64,000 nt of DNA from Amphibalanus amphitrite (Eukaryota > Arthropoda > Thecostraca > Balanomorpha > Balanidae). Location of the stretch: NCBI RefSeq assembly GCF_019059575.1, contig NW_024881610.1, forward strand, positions 620,001 to 684,000. The letters are read 5' to 3'. The notes beneath the pieces were generated by a model. The model saw nothing but the letters and a program-made list of their open reading frames with translations. It did no database searches and was not told where the DNA came from. Positions within the stretch are counted from its first letter, which is position 1, and every line of letters begins with the position of its first letter. Below, piece by piece: positions 43,353 through 58,200 of this stretch. The position numbers and the translations under genes are program-made.

Positions 43353-46300
43353 GAATTATGCAAGATCGCGATGACCACAGAGACATGACAATCAAGAGCA
43401 GCGGCAGTGAGAGTATGGCTCCGCTCGGGATGCGTTTTCCGCTCGATTTCGACCTCAGCATGGGACAGATGGCGCAGGAGGAGGCCGACCAAAACTCCAG
43501 GTGAGTTCAGCCGGTGACTCGGCTTCTCCAGAACGGTCGCCGGTCGTGTGCCGGCATGCTGATTGCTTATCAATGGGACATGCCATGGAAGCAAGCGGCT
43601 GTCGTCCATATGCAGGCATCACGGTCATAGAAAGAACAGCTGCTGCACGATTGTATGCAACACGATCCGGCGAGCGTGTTTTATGAGCGTTTCCCAGAAG
43701 TTTCATTACGAGTTTCTAAGGCGAACCTGGCCGCACCAGTCCAGAAGCACAATCAGAGGCCGGCACCGTTCTGCTCTCACGGAAAGTGACCGTAATGGGC
43801 AGTTCCACTGGCAGCGCCAACACCGAGCCCTGCACGGAAAAGCCGGCATTGCATGCCCATACCGGGCGGATAGGGTGCCCCGGGCAGTGCAGCGGCCGCC
43901 GCGTGCCGCCACCCTCCAGAGGGGGTGGATGGAGGGGGCTCCCGTTCGCCGTAAGCCAGGTGGCTCCAGCACACCTCCAGTAAGCAATGAGTCATGCCTC
44001 GGAGCTCTGGGCGCCGACGGTCGGCTAAATTCCACTACGCTATTCGTCTGAATGCGCACACTAAGTGGGCGGGAGTAAGAGCCACAGCTGTTAACAGGTG
44101 TCCAGGCAGGCTTGGGAGGGGAGAGAGACAGTGCAGAAAACAGCCCGGTTCATCCTGCTTCAGCTGTTCTACAAGCTGTGCCAGGTACACAGTTTATTGG
44201 AGGAATTCCCCGAGACATGTTCTGGATTGGCGAAGTGCATGACGCATGTCTGGAGGATGCTAATTGCTGCCTTTTGCCGACAAATGGTCTAAGGAGGTGG
44301 GATGTCCACATTCCTAATTCATATATGGGATCGCTCCTGAGTAATATGAGACTGTCACTGAACGATACCACGCAAACATATTTTACTAGTCGACTGAAAT
44401 AGGCTGAGGATGGGTGGTGATTTATTGTCGAGTTCGTCTAACAAAACTGCATCACGAATTACACATACGGACTTGGTCGTCGCCTATTTTTGGATTCCCT
44501 CAATTTATATATGTGGTACAAACCCTACCAATCCCATTCCTAAATGACGCAAACCGCACCGCTTCGTCATTTCCGAACCATGTTTCTACCACCGGCCGCC
44601 GATTCTTAGTCGGCCATGGTGTATGTAGAGTTTATCGTGTCGAATTTCTCCACAACACCGATCTGTACTTGTGTGCAGCCTTCACACCAAACCATAAGCC
44701 GCAAATCGTCTTTTCGATCACGTATAGCGTGCGCGAGCGGCACGTTCATGGGGAGGGGAGGAGAGGGGGAGTGTGTTCAATTACCGCCACCGACCTGGAC
44801 TGACGTAGCTAACGCGCACAGGACAAACCGGCCCCATCCGTCACCAAAACCGCCCACTGCGATCATAGCCAACCACCGCGCGACAGCCGGCCTGAATCTG
44901 GAATCCGATGGTTTTACGATTATTTACATGTCATGCAAAAACGCTCGGCTCCGATGGAAGAGTGATTGAGAGGCATTTCGGTCCTTACCAATTAGGAATA
45001 AGCGGATCAGTCAGCGAATGACGCGGTATCGAGCGATCGGCTTAGGGTCGCGTGTGACTGAAGGCAGCCGTATTGTCTTCTGTCTCCTCCGTCGACCAAA
45101 TCGGGCTAAGCCGCTGAGGTATTTGTTTCGTGATTCGCCCGTATGGTCTAATGGTCGAGCGCGCCGCGGAGGGTCGCAGAGACTGAGTTTTGGGCCGGAT
45201 CTGGGCGAGGAGGGCTGTCTGTCTCCGGGCGGCGGACCGGGCTGTGTCAGCTCCGGCCGCCGTCCTCTCGCACCGCGTCGCGGGCCGTGCCATGTACGGA
45301 CGGAGGCACGCGATCGGCTCCAACCGGAGCCTGTGACAGCCCCGCCCGGCGTCCGGCTGTCGTCCCGGGGGACCCGTCACCGCCGCGTTCCCACGGCCTC
45401 CCGGCAGCAGGCGCGGCGGCGCTTTCTCGCAGATTACGGCGACTGGTAGAAACCGCAGCTGGGGGCGCCGCCGGGCTGCCTCAGCCGCTGTCGCCACCAC
45501 GGTCCCCGCTGTCTCCCCGCCGCGATCACGAGACTTTGTCTCCATCGCCACGCCGCATCGACAGAGATCACGCGTGTCGAACTCGACTGCCGACCGGCCT
45601 CCGCGGCGTGGCGACTTCACGTCGCTAGCATTCTTTGTGCGATTTATGGAGCTCGTTTCGGGTTTGTGGATTCGGAAAGTGAAATCTTGCCATTACGATG
45701 ACGACAGTAGTTTCACAGCGAGCGGGCACACGACGTGCTCACGCACTGTGACCGGCAGGTGCGGGCCGAGGCCAGATCCGAGACGGGGTTTCACTGTTCT
45801 CCGGACATCGGACTTGATCAGAAGAGCAAACATAACTGCCTTTGTGAAAGCGTATCAGCTCTCGTAATGAGTCAATCTTTAGCATGTATCATTAAACAAA
45901 TAATTTATCTGGTTGTTACAATCATGGAAACGGCCAAAGGTTATTTAAAGGCACGTCTTAGATTACCCGTTCAGAAGCAAAGGTGTGAATGTCTGAAGCA
46001 ACTCGGACCCAGACATTCCACCGACGTTTCCACTCCATCTGTGCATTGGTTCTGGCGGCGCGGGTCGATCAGTCTCGATGAACACATCGCTCCGATCGGC
46101 TCCACTCATGATCTCGAGTCACCTCTCGTGACTCTGACTCACGCCCGCTCCGGCTCGGCCGCTCTGCAGTAGTCTGGCTGAGTCGAGCAGACCGGACATA
46201 GCGCTGGGTGCGGGGGCGACCAAGCCGCGCTCCTCGCTGCGCTGTGCCGGCCCACGCGGATCTTCACACACACCCGACCGATTTACCAGCAGGAACTGAC

Positions 46301-49300
46301 GCTCACGCGCCCAAAGATTTATGATGTTTTCAGCAAATACCGCCGTCATACGGTGTATCAACTTGCCATTCACTTGTCAGTGGGCGTTCGTTAGTTGTGC
46401 CATCAAAATTCTGGCCATGCCGCTGACACGATGGCTGTCTGTTATGGCTAGGCAGATCGGATGTTATTTCTAGCCTCATCCCACCCACGAAGGCTATTGG
46501 AGATTCACAATGCACGGGTGTCACTGGCGGCGCCTCTCGTGTGCAGAGCCTGGACGGCAGCGGGGGTGGAGGGGATCGGGTGACTGTCAGGCTCCGACAC
46601 CCGTCCTGAAGTCACGGTCCCCTGTCCCCGGACCCGTCGTGAGCTCATGAGGAAAACGGCGAAACGAGACTACACTACATCCGCACCGCAGACGGGAAAA
46701 ATCGAACGTTGAGCTAACTTCTTGGACAATAGCAGCGCGGCGCAATATAGTTAGCCTTCTGTCCACCGGACATGCCGAATTGTTTTGCTGCTCAGTTCAT
46801 TGACGGTTTGCGGTCATATCACGTCACCCATCGTTAGCAGTGCATCCGCTTTCAAAAAGCAAACCTGCTTGTGAACGTCGCCAAAGCTCGGCCAGTTAGC
46901 AACCTCAATGCTAGTGATACGACTCCTTCACGGCTAGTGGTTTCGACGTACATGGCCATGCACAATCTAAATGTTGTTTTTGCATGCTGAAATGGCTTGA
47001 TTCAACAACAATCGTGCTTAGATCTTCATGAATTGTTGGCGATGGCGTGTCTTTTCAGCCAGTGTAACGCCGCACCTGTTCCTCTCTAAGTCAAATGCGG
47101 TGTATGTAAATTGTTTCGACAGCTACATTTAGGCATTATCACTCGTAGCCAAAGTGGTTCCAAAAAGCTTGCATCATACCGGAATGTGTGGGCTGCTAAA
47201 AAGAGAGCCGCACCTGTTAGGACACATGTAACTGCCCTACAAAAAGGCTTTGTTCATGTTATCCACCTGGCAATGAGCGGCCAGCTTTTGATTTTCAATT
47301 CGATGACGATGGTTTAATGTGCCGTGGAACGCCATATAAATGTGCATTATATTTCAGCGGCGCATTGCTGCACGTAAAGCGGCGGCATGCAACGTCAACA
47401 TGATGAACTGAAGATGGTATACATCTCAATAATGGCTGGGGGTTGCGGTCGGCACATCATGACGGCCATCTGAGTCCGTCAGGGGCGGGTATACACCGCG
47501 CCGTAATCTAGGATCCTGTTCACACCACAACCGGCTGAATGGCCATACAGGTGAACATAGCCGCCCCGATCCGACCGCAGTACACTGCTGGCCCGGCTTC
47601 AATGAAGCGGGTCTTTAGCATACTGCTGAGTCACATTGGTATGCAGAGGGGATGCTGGCGGCCGTGCAGCCACCTCGGAGCCACCTGGGAACTCCGTGGT
47701 CCGCGCGGAGACACCTGGGCGCAAAGTAACGCCGGTGTCCGCGCCCCGAGGCGGTCCACACTGACCCCTCGCAGCCGCAGCAGTGGCGCGGGAAAACCGG
47801 CGGCCCGAACGGCAACATGAGAGCCTTACTTCAAGAAATTACCCGAGAAGCAGGAAACTAGAAGTACTCATCGGAAGCAATGTTCGGTCTCATTCAACAG
47901 CATCTATTTCTTGCATTTACCGGCCGTCCTCGACCGTTTGCCTGCCAATGACAGTATCCACGAGCGATACGTGTACCTCGCGGTGACCTCGGTGACACGG
48001 ACGGGTGGGCCGGCCGGCCCGACAGCCGCCGGGGCGGTCTCCAAGGCGTCGCCACTGATGTATTCCGTGTCGGGACGCCAATCTGCACGCCGTTTTGGCA
48101 AAGTCCGGTCCGCGCCGCGATGGTTTGGCTACGGTCCTCCGAGGGTTGTTGGGGGACCACCGGACGAGGGTGTCTCCTCTGTCCAGCAGCCGCCGGCTGA
48201 TTTCCAGGGGAGGAGCGCCACCACTGAGGGCTGCTGATCGCTCGCCAATGGATGTCCGTGTGTGGCGGCGGTCGTCCCGGCGGAGGCGCTGAATTGGGCA
48301 CGGTTTGACGGTTTGAGGACTCTGACGATGGATAGATGGCTCGCAATGAATGCTGCAGAGAGTATGCAGCTTGTCGCATCTGTCAGACGACACTACCATT
48401 TGTAAGCGGGCGGATGGATTTTGCATAATGCCATTCCGGTCGGGGATCGAGCGCAGAGATGTCCGTGTTCGCCATTAGTGTAGACAAAAGAGTTTCCCTC
48501 GTACGTCGCCCGCTGTGACAGGGCAGACAGCCGGCCTGTCCGGACGCAGCACCGTGGGCCAATCTAGATCGCTGCCCCCGCTACCTTCACTGTCCCTGCT
48601 GCTGCTGCGGCGGCACTTCTCCAGGACTTACGGCCGCGAGATGCGACAAACTGATGTGACATCAGGTGTGACGTGGGCTCTGATCCACGAGTCACGAGTC
48701 GGGCTGACGCCACAGTCGCCGACCTCAGCTCACGCCGAATCCGTTCGAACAGCATCGGTGTTTTCCCGGGCTGGTGGTGTGTTTCGTGGTCTGCACAGCT
48801 GCGGCAGGCACAAGGTTGTACCGATGCACAGAGATTGGCTGTCAGCCGCCGAGGGAGGGGGAAAACTCGCGCTGCACGACCGTCCAGTTATCGCACCGAT
48901 CACCATCAGAGAAACAGCTTGGTACGGCCGAGACGTTTGTGATGAACGATTACGCGGAAAAGACAAACTTTGAATGTAGTTGCCTGGCCGACTGCCCAAC
49001 AAGGAGCTGCATCCGTATGGAGCGCATGGAAGGGCTGACCGCGACTCCGACCACGCAGAACTAGCCTTGCTGTGGTCAGCAGGGCTGACAATGCTGATAC
49101 CATTGTTGGCTACCGCTCAGTTGCCATCAGTTACCGGACATGGTTAAACAAGGCGCTTGTCTAGCTGTTCGTGCTTTGACTAGGACAATTGAGATAGCCT
49201 TCTTGGATTGCGGAATCGGTCGTATCTTACTCAACCTGCCTCCGGGCTTGACATTTTATCGACTCTTTATGTCTTGATTCCGAATGCCAATGGTAATATA

Positions 49301-52300
49301 AAAAGCTCGCTATGAATAAATCAGCCCCCACTTAGTTAGCTATTTGATGGACTGAGATGAACCAATCGCGATGGTTTGATAGACCGTCGCCGACTTATCA
49401 GGTCCACCGACGCGATACCGCCTCGGCTCGGCTCACTGGACACTCGCCTGTGGGTTGGAACCACACCTGTGGTTTTCCCGTCTCCCACCCTCTCTCTTTC
49501 TCTCTCCCTTCCCAAGCTCTCCCTGTCGTCCACAAACAACTGCAGGAGATACATACTGTTAACACCGCACATATGTCAACAACTGATCAGATCCCGGCAG
49601 CTCCAGCCACCGTACTCACCCTATCACAACAAAGCGATGTTACCCACTACCTCCCCCCCCCTCCGTTGCCATGTCGTCCTTGCGTTAGAGAGGGTACGCC
49701 CTGCAGCAGGCACGCCGACACCACCACACAGCCATCTTCGCCACTGCCGGCGCGTCCGGCGCTTGATATGACCATATTGGGCACGTCAGGGCCACGGGCC
49801 GCCTGTTTACAATAAATCTATTTGGCATCGGCCGGTGCACGCCCTGCGTTTACTGGCGCTGGTGGGCGGTGACGGTCGGACGGGCGGCCCGCCCTCGCGG
49901 GTGAGGCTGAGCTGTCGAGCCTCAGCTGGCCGTTTCTCCGCAGTAGATCTATGTCGGACGGTGGATCTGGAGCTGAGGTCCAGCCCCCGTCGACCTCAGG
50001 TCACGACACGAGGTCAGGCTGTGACCCGGCAGCACGGCTCTGCTCGGGTTAAAGGAAGGGTGCCACCTTCCGAAATTTTTGTTCTATGAATCTATTTTAC
50101 TTATTTGAATTTTTAGACGTGGTTAGCGCGTCCACAATATACAAAAAACCGAAACATTGCATTTAATACATTGGCCAAAAAAAAGATCGTTGTTTATATC
50201 ACCACTACAACTCAAGGTCGTTTGATGTGGCAGCTAGGACGGCTGGCATATCCTGTTGTCATGGCAACATATCATTCTGCCATTTGCATTGATGGCGCAA
50301 CTGAGACAAAAAGATGAACAAATAAAAAGGAAGAAGATACCATGATTTGAACTAAGTTGTAGGTAACCAAGTAGGTAACTGTTGGCCATATTTGCCAACA
50401 GTTAAAGAACATCAAATAAGTCGAGTAAAGGTTTTTCCTTTACAATGCTTAAGAGATCTATGGAACCCTTCACCCTTCATGCAACTTACTAGAAAAACTT
50501 CCCAATTAAAATTTTAAAACTTAAGTGTATACCATAAAGAAAAAATATACCCTTTCAAAATGATAAAACATGCTTCAAAAGTATAACTTTTATACATACC
50601 TTTGCTGATTTCATGTTTTATAAAATACCCTTAACACGACGAGGAAATAGTGCTGAAGATTTTTGCCTGCCCGAATGCTGGCAGCAAAACTCGCAAATGA
50701 TAACTTCACGTGCGGATTCAATGCTGACCGTCTCGAGCATAGGTAAGTGAAGCCGGTTTTTAGGTTCATGTGAGGCTAATCTTGTAAAAACTGCGTTGTG
50801 TCCAAAAGGTGGCACCCTTCCTTTAATACACTGCACCCGGGCTCTGCAGTGTCCGGCGCGTCTCGCGGCTCTCTCAGCCGGCAAGGCCGACGGTCCAGCG
50901 CGCTCATCGCCCTGTTGTGATAGCCGCTCCGATAGCGGAGGCGCGGGCCGCGTTAGCCTTTTACGGCGCGTGCGCTGGGCGCAACTCGGCGCCACCACGG
51001 GGCGCCCAGCGGGGGTACATTAATTGCCGGCCGGGGATGGATGGCCGGTGGCGGCACGCCCGCCCGGCGCATTGTTAGCGAGTACCCGAGCTCCGTGTAA
51101 CGTCACGTCTCCGCGCCGGCCGCCCGCTGCGAATGGTACATACGTGACGCCAGTTGGCGAGCCGGCACACAGGAACAGTGACTTAGACCGGACGACAGAT
51201 GGAGCGAGCGGGACAGCAGATGTTGAGCGAACGGTAATGGCTGCAATGATTGTGCAGTGCGCCCAATGCATATTGCATATATCTTAGGTACCATCGGCGT
51301 CCACTCGTGTTATGTCGTAATGAACGCCTTCGGAGCACAAGGTCGTGGAGCTGATAATTGAATTCATCACACGTCACCGGACCAATGGAAATAATTCAAG
51401 CTGGTTGTGAAGAGCATGATGTCGGTAAACAATTCGTTGAAAGCTTCTGGAAGTAAGCCATTCAACGCGCCTGGCCCGGCGTTTGACCTCGTCCACAAAT
51501 ATCCTGTCCTGTCATTTTCAATCATCCAGTGAGTGCTTCTCCACATTCCACACTGCAGGCTCCCTGGGCGAGGGCATGACTCGAGTGCTGACTCCGACTA
51601 TTGCAGCGACTCCCTGGGCGGCTCCAGCCCAGTGTGAGTGAGCAGCTAACCAAACAGCGTCTGATGGCCCGGCGGGCGGCGGCCCCCGCCGAGCGACCAA
51701 ATTACACCGCCATATTTACCCGCTCCCCGTCCGAGCCACCGCTGCGGAGGACGGGTGGCGACCGGGAGGGGAGTCGACGGGCCCATCGTGGGGTCGACCT
51801 GTCTCTTGGATTTCTTAAACACGGTCAACATTTCTACATTATACAATAAAAATGCCTCAAGCAAGATGTTGAAACTCTCGGAAACCGCCAAATTATCCCA
51901 AAGATGGTTGCATACCAAGCATTTCAAAATTATTTAGGGCAGCTTGACGCATCCAGTGACTGGTGGAATGACGCATTACTTGAAATGCATTGGGTACAGC
52001 GAAACTACATTTTTAGAGTAACTCACCCCGTTCATCCCCGCCATAATTTCAGCATCTTTCCCCTGTCCAAACATTCATCTCCCTGTCATCTCCCCAGTGC
52101 AGTCTGTTGGCCGTTTTTACCCTCTCCGTCTGTGAGCGGTATCGGGTGACCTCGGGGGGAGGGCGGCGGGTTGTGCAGCTGCCGGCGCCACTGGTGTCCC
52201 GGGCAGCTGGTGAGGCGTGTCGCGATGTCCGGCTCCGATAGCCCGGTCGGGCTGAGTGTCCGGGAGTTTGTCTCGACCCGGTCACAGCAGCGCTCGGCGG

Positions 52301-55191
52301 CAGGTGCCACATTCCGTCCCGGGCCGATAGCCGTACGGGGAGAGGCCGGACGCGCACCTGACCAGCTGCTCCAGACCGGCACCGGCCAGGGGCACGGGGA
52401 CAGAGCACCGACCCATAGGACGGCAGGAGCACGACTTCGGAGCAGGGCAGAGACACCGAAACAAGTAGCGCCGAACTGCAGTGCAGTACTCAAGAGCACG
52501 GCTCAAAGAGCGAGGGCATATAGAGCACAGCTCTGGAAACACAGCTTGAGAGCATGGCCTCGCAGCAAGTCCATGGCCCACTACGGGAGACGTAGTGACC
52601 ATAAAGACGCAGCCGTGCTTCAGCTCAGAGTTCCGTGCTCCAGAACAGAGGTCGTGGTGTGAAAGCGGCTAAGCTCATTCAGCCCCCAGTCGTCTGCATT
52701 TCTTAGAGGCGACGATGTAAATCCACCCTCCTCAGTGTTATCATTAAGCTGCAAATATAACAAGCTTACCAGACACAAAGACACTAATTCGATTCGCATT
52801 TTTCCAGGGCAGATGATCCAGTCTCGCGTGTGGCGGAGCTACGACGCTGCTCTAATCTCGCACCAGTCGAGCGCACGCTAATCCCCCTGGGGCCAGGTGC
52901 TTTCTAAGGCGACTGGATTTTCGGAGATCTACCATATATGTAAACATCCACTCATGGAGAGCAAGCTTATCGCATGCATTACGTCAAACCTGTACCAAAT
53001 GCATCTCAAGCCTCATCAATGATGTCACCATCCATTTTCATCAGCCATTAATCAATGAAGTCATTACAAACAGGTTTTCTACCTGCAACCTCGCCCAGCC
53101 GTGTAACCTTGCAGAATCAGCTTAGGAAGATTAACCTGAGATCACTCAGACTAATAACAAATATCAGGCGGACCGCCCACCGCGAGGTCGTGCGGACTGC
53201 GGTCCGCCCGTGCCGCCGCGCCCCCTGCTGTGGTAGTGACCTCAGCGATCAGTCCAGACGCCCGGGCCATTTTCTGGTGGTGACATCAGTGCCCCGCCGG
53301 CCGGCTCAGTCCGCTCCGATCGAGAATCAGACGTGGGACGGGCTGGCCTGCCGTGATTCGGGCGGGCCAGGCAGAGGCTGCGCACTGGCAGGTAATTTTG
53401 TCGAGATAAGGTGAAAGCTGAGGTGGTAAATGCAAAAATATGCACCTATTGACACTCTGCGTCACAATTTCCATAGTCCCTAATCCATTTTTGTCCCTTA
53501 CCGACGGCCTCCTAAGATCTACCGCCACCCACGTCAGCCACTCGCGTCCAACCTCTCCCGGCTCGCGCACTACACATCTCTCCATGAACCTGCGCTGAGC
53601 CTCCGCCGCGCCGGGCCGAGAGGAGAGCCGCCCGGCCGTACCGGACCGTCTCCCCATCTAATCCGTCCGCGTCGCCGCCGAGAACCTGACGTAACTCGTC
53701 GGTCACACGTGACACGGCGTTCATGAGCGCGGGCCTGTCTGTCCGGGTAGGAGGCGGTGTTCCTTGCAGCGTGACCGGATGGGATGCATGGCGCGCCGTC
53801 GGTAGAGAGACGGGTCGGCCGGAACGGTTGGAGCGATAGGGGTGACAGGGGGCTGGGAGGGAGGAGACGGGTGGTTGGGGAGACAGGCGACGCGCGCCAG
53901 GGCATGGAAAGTGAGAGGAACAGGTGGGGTTTAAGAGAGAAGGGAGACTGAAGGCATTGCGATACGACATGAGTGTACAAACGAAATCGAAGTCTTGCAG
54001 TTTGCTCATCTCCCGAGGGCAGACGAAAGGAAGGAGATATCGGGTGTTAAGAGATAAGAAGGCAGGGTGATGTAATTGAGGATAAAGGGAAACGTATGCC
54101 AAAAGCCTACTTTGGCTAAAAATGCCAATACGTATTGTTCTCGGCCGGTAGCGGCGCACGTCGGAGCGACCTCCAGAGAACTACGCCTGCTAAACTGTGG
54201 GATGTAGAGCACGCCCAGGCCATGTGATCATGAGCACGTCTAAAGCATTAGTTCATATAGCACGTCAGAATCAGTGGGCCGTAGAGCACGCCCAGAGCAC
54301 GCCAGGTGCACCGGGCGGTGCGGGCCGTAGCCCTCGCCGGCGACCGACCGGTATGGCGGACCGATTTTTGGGCGCCGACTGCCATAAGTGGCAATAGGAG
54401 TGCCCTGTCGAGAACTCCGCCTAATCCTGACGGCATTTGGATGGGCCAGATAGAGGCGACGCCGTCCGCCGCCCTCCCGAGGCTGCAGTGACTGGTTAGC
54501 GCGGCTCGCCCCCGTATGGTATGTCGGGTCACCCGGATAGAGGAGAGGTCACACAGGTCACACCGCAGGGGTCAGCCGAGAGGCACGGGTGGTAGACAAT
54601 AATTGCCGGTTAGTGGTGGTCATTAGAAAACGAACACAAGTTGATGCTGACTGAGAACCGTGCGATAATAGTTATCCGTCGATATAGAGTGTTAAACGCC
54701 CGAATTGAAACGTGACTTGCACTAACAAGGCGAAGCGTGAATAATGACCACACATCGGTTGGTTCTTTGTCAAATCCGACTCGGTAGTCGCACGCTGCTA
54801 ATGTTGACCTATGGCTAGCCAAACATGTGCTCAGCTACCATTCTTTGTACTCGAGTTCACTGCCCCGTTATGCACGTGCTCACGGTCTGTTCGTCCGGAG
54901 CCGGTGGTGCAGAGGCTCCCGAACCCGCCCGTACCGTGCTGAGCTCAGCCGAGCTTTCGGCACCTGCTGGTAGATGGTATCAGCCGCGCTGCCAGTCGCG
55001 GCTCTTAGGCCTCGTTCTGCCGGCAATCCGCCGCCGATAGCGCCGCTCTGCCGTACAGCTGGCGGCCGCGGAAAGTCTGCCGATTGCTGCCCGCCGTCTG
55101 GCGCAGATTAGGAAAGAAATCAGTGGGGGAGATTCTGCTGCGGATCGGCTGCGCCATGGCAGGAGGTCGGCAGCTGTCGCAAATCAGAGCG

Positions 55192-55268
<77 letters not shown>

Positions 55269-58200
55269 CCTCTCTTTCCCGTCTGTAGCTCACCATGCCG
55301 CCCAGCTGCCCTCTGTAGCTCACTTCATTCACCACCCCCGCTGTCGTCCATAGCTCACCTCATACACCGCCCCAGCCACCACAGGGACCCACCGCACTCC
55401 CCAGCTGCCGACGGAGCTCCAACACTCCCCAGGTGCCTCCGAGGCCCGCCTCCCCAGCTCACTACACTCCCCAGCTACCCCAGCTACCACGGGGACTCGC
55501 GCGCGGTCCCAGCTGCCGCGGGGAGGCGCGCCGCCCATCGGAATGCCGCCGATGACGTCTGTGGGACGGCGCTTATGGTCTATCGGCGGCGGCACCTCCC
55601 CAAATGTCGCCGACCGACACAGAGATGGACCGGCCGTTAGCCGTTCCAATACGGCCGACAGCCGCCAAAGCCGGCGGCGCAGCACGCAAACCGTGTCGCG
55701 TGACCGGGCCCCCAGCCATCCGGAAACCGGCCCGGCCGGGCCGCGCTCAGAGGCGGCCGGCGACCGGCAATGCAGGCGATAAAAACGCCGCAATTTTGTT
55801 ATTAGATAAATTCATACCATGTTTGCAACTGAAGACGGATTAGGCGCTTGTATCGGTGACTGTTTATGCAGCGGCATCGTCGAAAATCCTACAATGATCG
55901 AGGTAGTTGAGGATTTTTCATGCAATATGGCTATAATCTGGTCTTAAATGGTGTTGGGAGATGCTATGGATTTTTCTGTAGATTGTTTTCGTTCGATTCA
56001 TTGCTGCGGTTGACGTGCAGCCAGGGAGACATTATCGTTGAAATATGGACATCGGACACCGCCTAACGTTAGTGGCTATTTATTACACTGGCACTGCAGG
56101 TGTGGGTCCAACAATGATTATCTCAGCGTGATGCCAGGGTGATCGTGCACGTGCGCACGAGCTAGCCATAGGCTGATGATAACTTTTGAATGCTATGTTT
56201 ATTGAAAAACACCAACAATCACAAAGGTCATCACACCAGAAAGCAGAGTTAAATTAACATTGCTTTATGTTTCATAGGTATTTAGAGGCAGCCCAGCACC
56301 GAGTAACTCTGACCCCGGCCTCCGCTCCCATCACGGACCTCATCTCCATTCGGCGGCTCCTCCCATGTCACGAACGCTCCGTATCCCCGTGTATCACCGT
56401 CCGGCTCTGTCTCCGCCGACCGCGCGCGATGTCCCAATCTGCCGCCTCTCCGGGCCGCACTGCCGACACCACGCCCACTCTCAATAAATAATTAAATTAG
56501 CATAGACAATGGATGCTCCGGCACCGGTCACACGGTGCGTGTTGGTCCCAGCTGTGTGGGGATCCGAGGGGCAATTCGTATGCGCCGCGCCGGCCGACGT
56601 TCAGTCATGAGAGCATTTCGGCTGGACCGGCGCGGCGGTACGGCGGTGGCTGAGCGGTCCGTTGCTGTGGCACAGAGGCCGGATATGTGTCACTAGGTAA
56701 TGGAGTGACAGGCCACTGGCGGTTGAAGCCGTGGGAAACTGAAGGTGCGATCGTGGGATTGTGATTGGTGTTGCGTCATCGTTCGCTCGGGTGCCAATGT
56801 GCGATTTTCCATGGTGGGAACCAAAGTTTTTATTAGTTTATGCATGCCTAGCATTGTATAAATAGATTTGGAAAGCGGAGAAACGTTTACGTTAATTGTT
56901 ATCCAACCGTAAGCACAGCATAAACAGCATAAGCCAAAAGCATGCCATCTATGCAATCAGGGAACATCTAGCATGCTAATCCAATTAAATGGCAATTTTT
57001 AATCAGCCGGTCACATCAAATCAGCTTGGCATCACGATGTGGTCTCTTTGAGCCCAGCGCCGATCGCAAACCACCACATCATTTGTCGCCACCGTCGCTA
57101 CTGGCCTCTTTCGCGCAGTTCACTGTGACCGGATGCTGGTCTGGTGAATACACGTCGATGACAGCGCCGTTCGTCCATTAAACCAGGTGACACGGTGTTG
57201 GCGGGGGCCGCAGCGACTTCCCACTGTTCTCCATGTGTCAGCGACTGTACACAGACAGCCAACTCCATATAGGGAGCGCGTCATCTTGTCGCGTCGACTG
57301 ACGACTCGGTTTTGAGGGTCGCTAATCGGCTTTGAGTCTGCGCCCGTCGGGCCCGTCTGCTTACCATGTCCGGTTGCATGACGCTCGTCATGAGAGGGCC
57401 AGCAGACAGGACAGGACAGGACAGGACAGGACAGGACAGGACAGGACAGGACAGGACAGGTGGCAGCAGAGTATAGGATGGGTGGGTTATGGCCGGGGGT
57501 ACGGCAGCCTCGCTGTCTGCCGTTCCCTGTCTGTCCAACAGTGCGCGCAGTCGGCCAGTTTGGAGCCGCAGCGCCCGACCGGCAGTCCGTTCGAGCAGAC
57601 CGTCCGGGCTTGTTTGGTCACAGCGTGACCCGAAGGTCATTTAGATTCATCGACCTCCTTATTTGTCAAACGGATTTGACGTCAGCCGTAAGTCTTTTGT
57701 GGATGTCTAAAGACTTAAAACGTTCAAGTAAAAATGTGTACAAGTCGTTAGCTCGTTTGAAAAGTGTCCTGAAGTGGCTGTCGGTGGACGTGGCTGGACG
57801 GGCTCGACGTCGGTCAGCGATGGCGACTCGCCGACAGCCAAATAGAGCCACTGTGTGGCAAACACAGTCACGCAGATGATCCCAGGATGGAGTCATCTAT
57901 AACGCCACCGACTCCCCGCTGTTTCGACACCATAACGACCGTGGTCCGCCGCGCACCGAGCCGCTGGCCACTCTCAGCATACCACCGCATCGATCTCCAT
58001 GACATTTACCGATCGCAGAGGCGGCATTTCTCGTGTACTGTCACCGGTGCCGTTTGGTCTGCAACTGGGACCGGCGCCTCCCACGGTGCCGCGGCGCGAT
58101 GGACCGCCGGCCCGGCGACGGCGTGCGGTCTGCACGGCCGGCGGACAGTTCTGCTGAACAGGGGCGGATTCAGGCGAAAGGCGGATCTGAAATATGTCTG

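Noticed and set aside
45042-45620. 192-codon minus-strand frame at the 45-kb CpG islet
   Set aside because: Arg-rich composition artefact with overlapping frames on the other strand.
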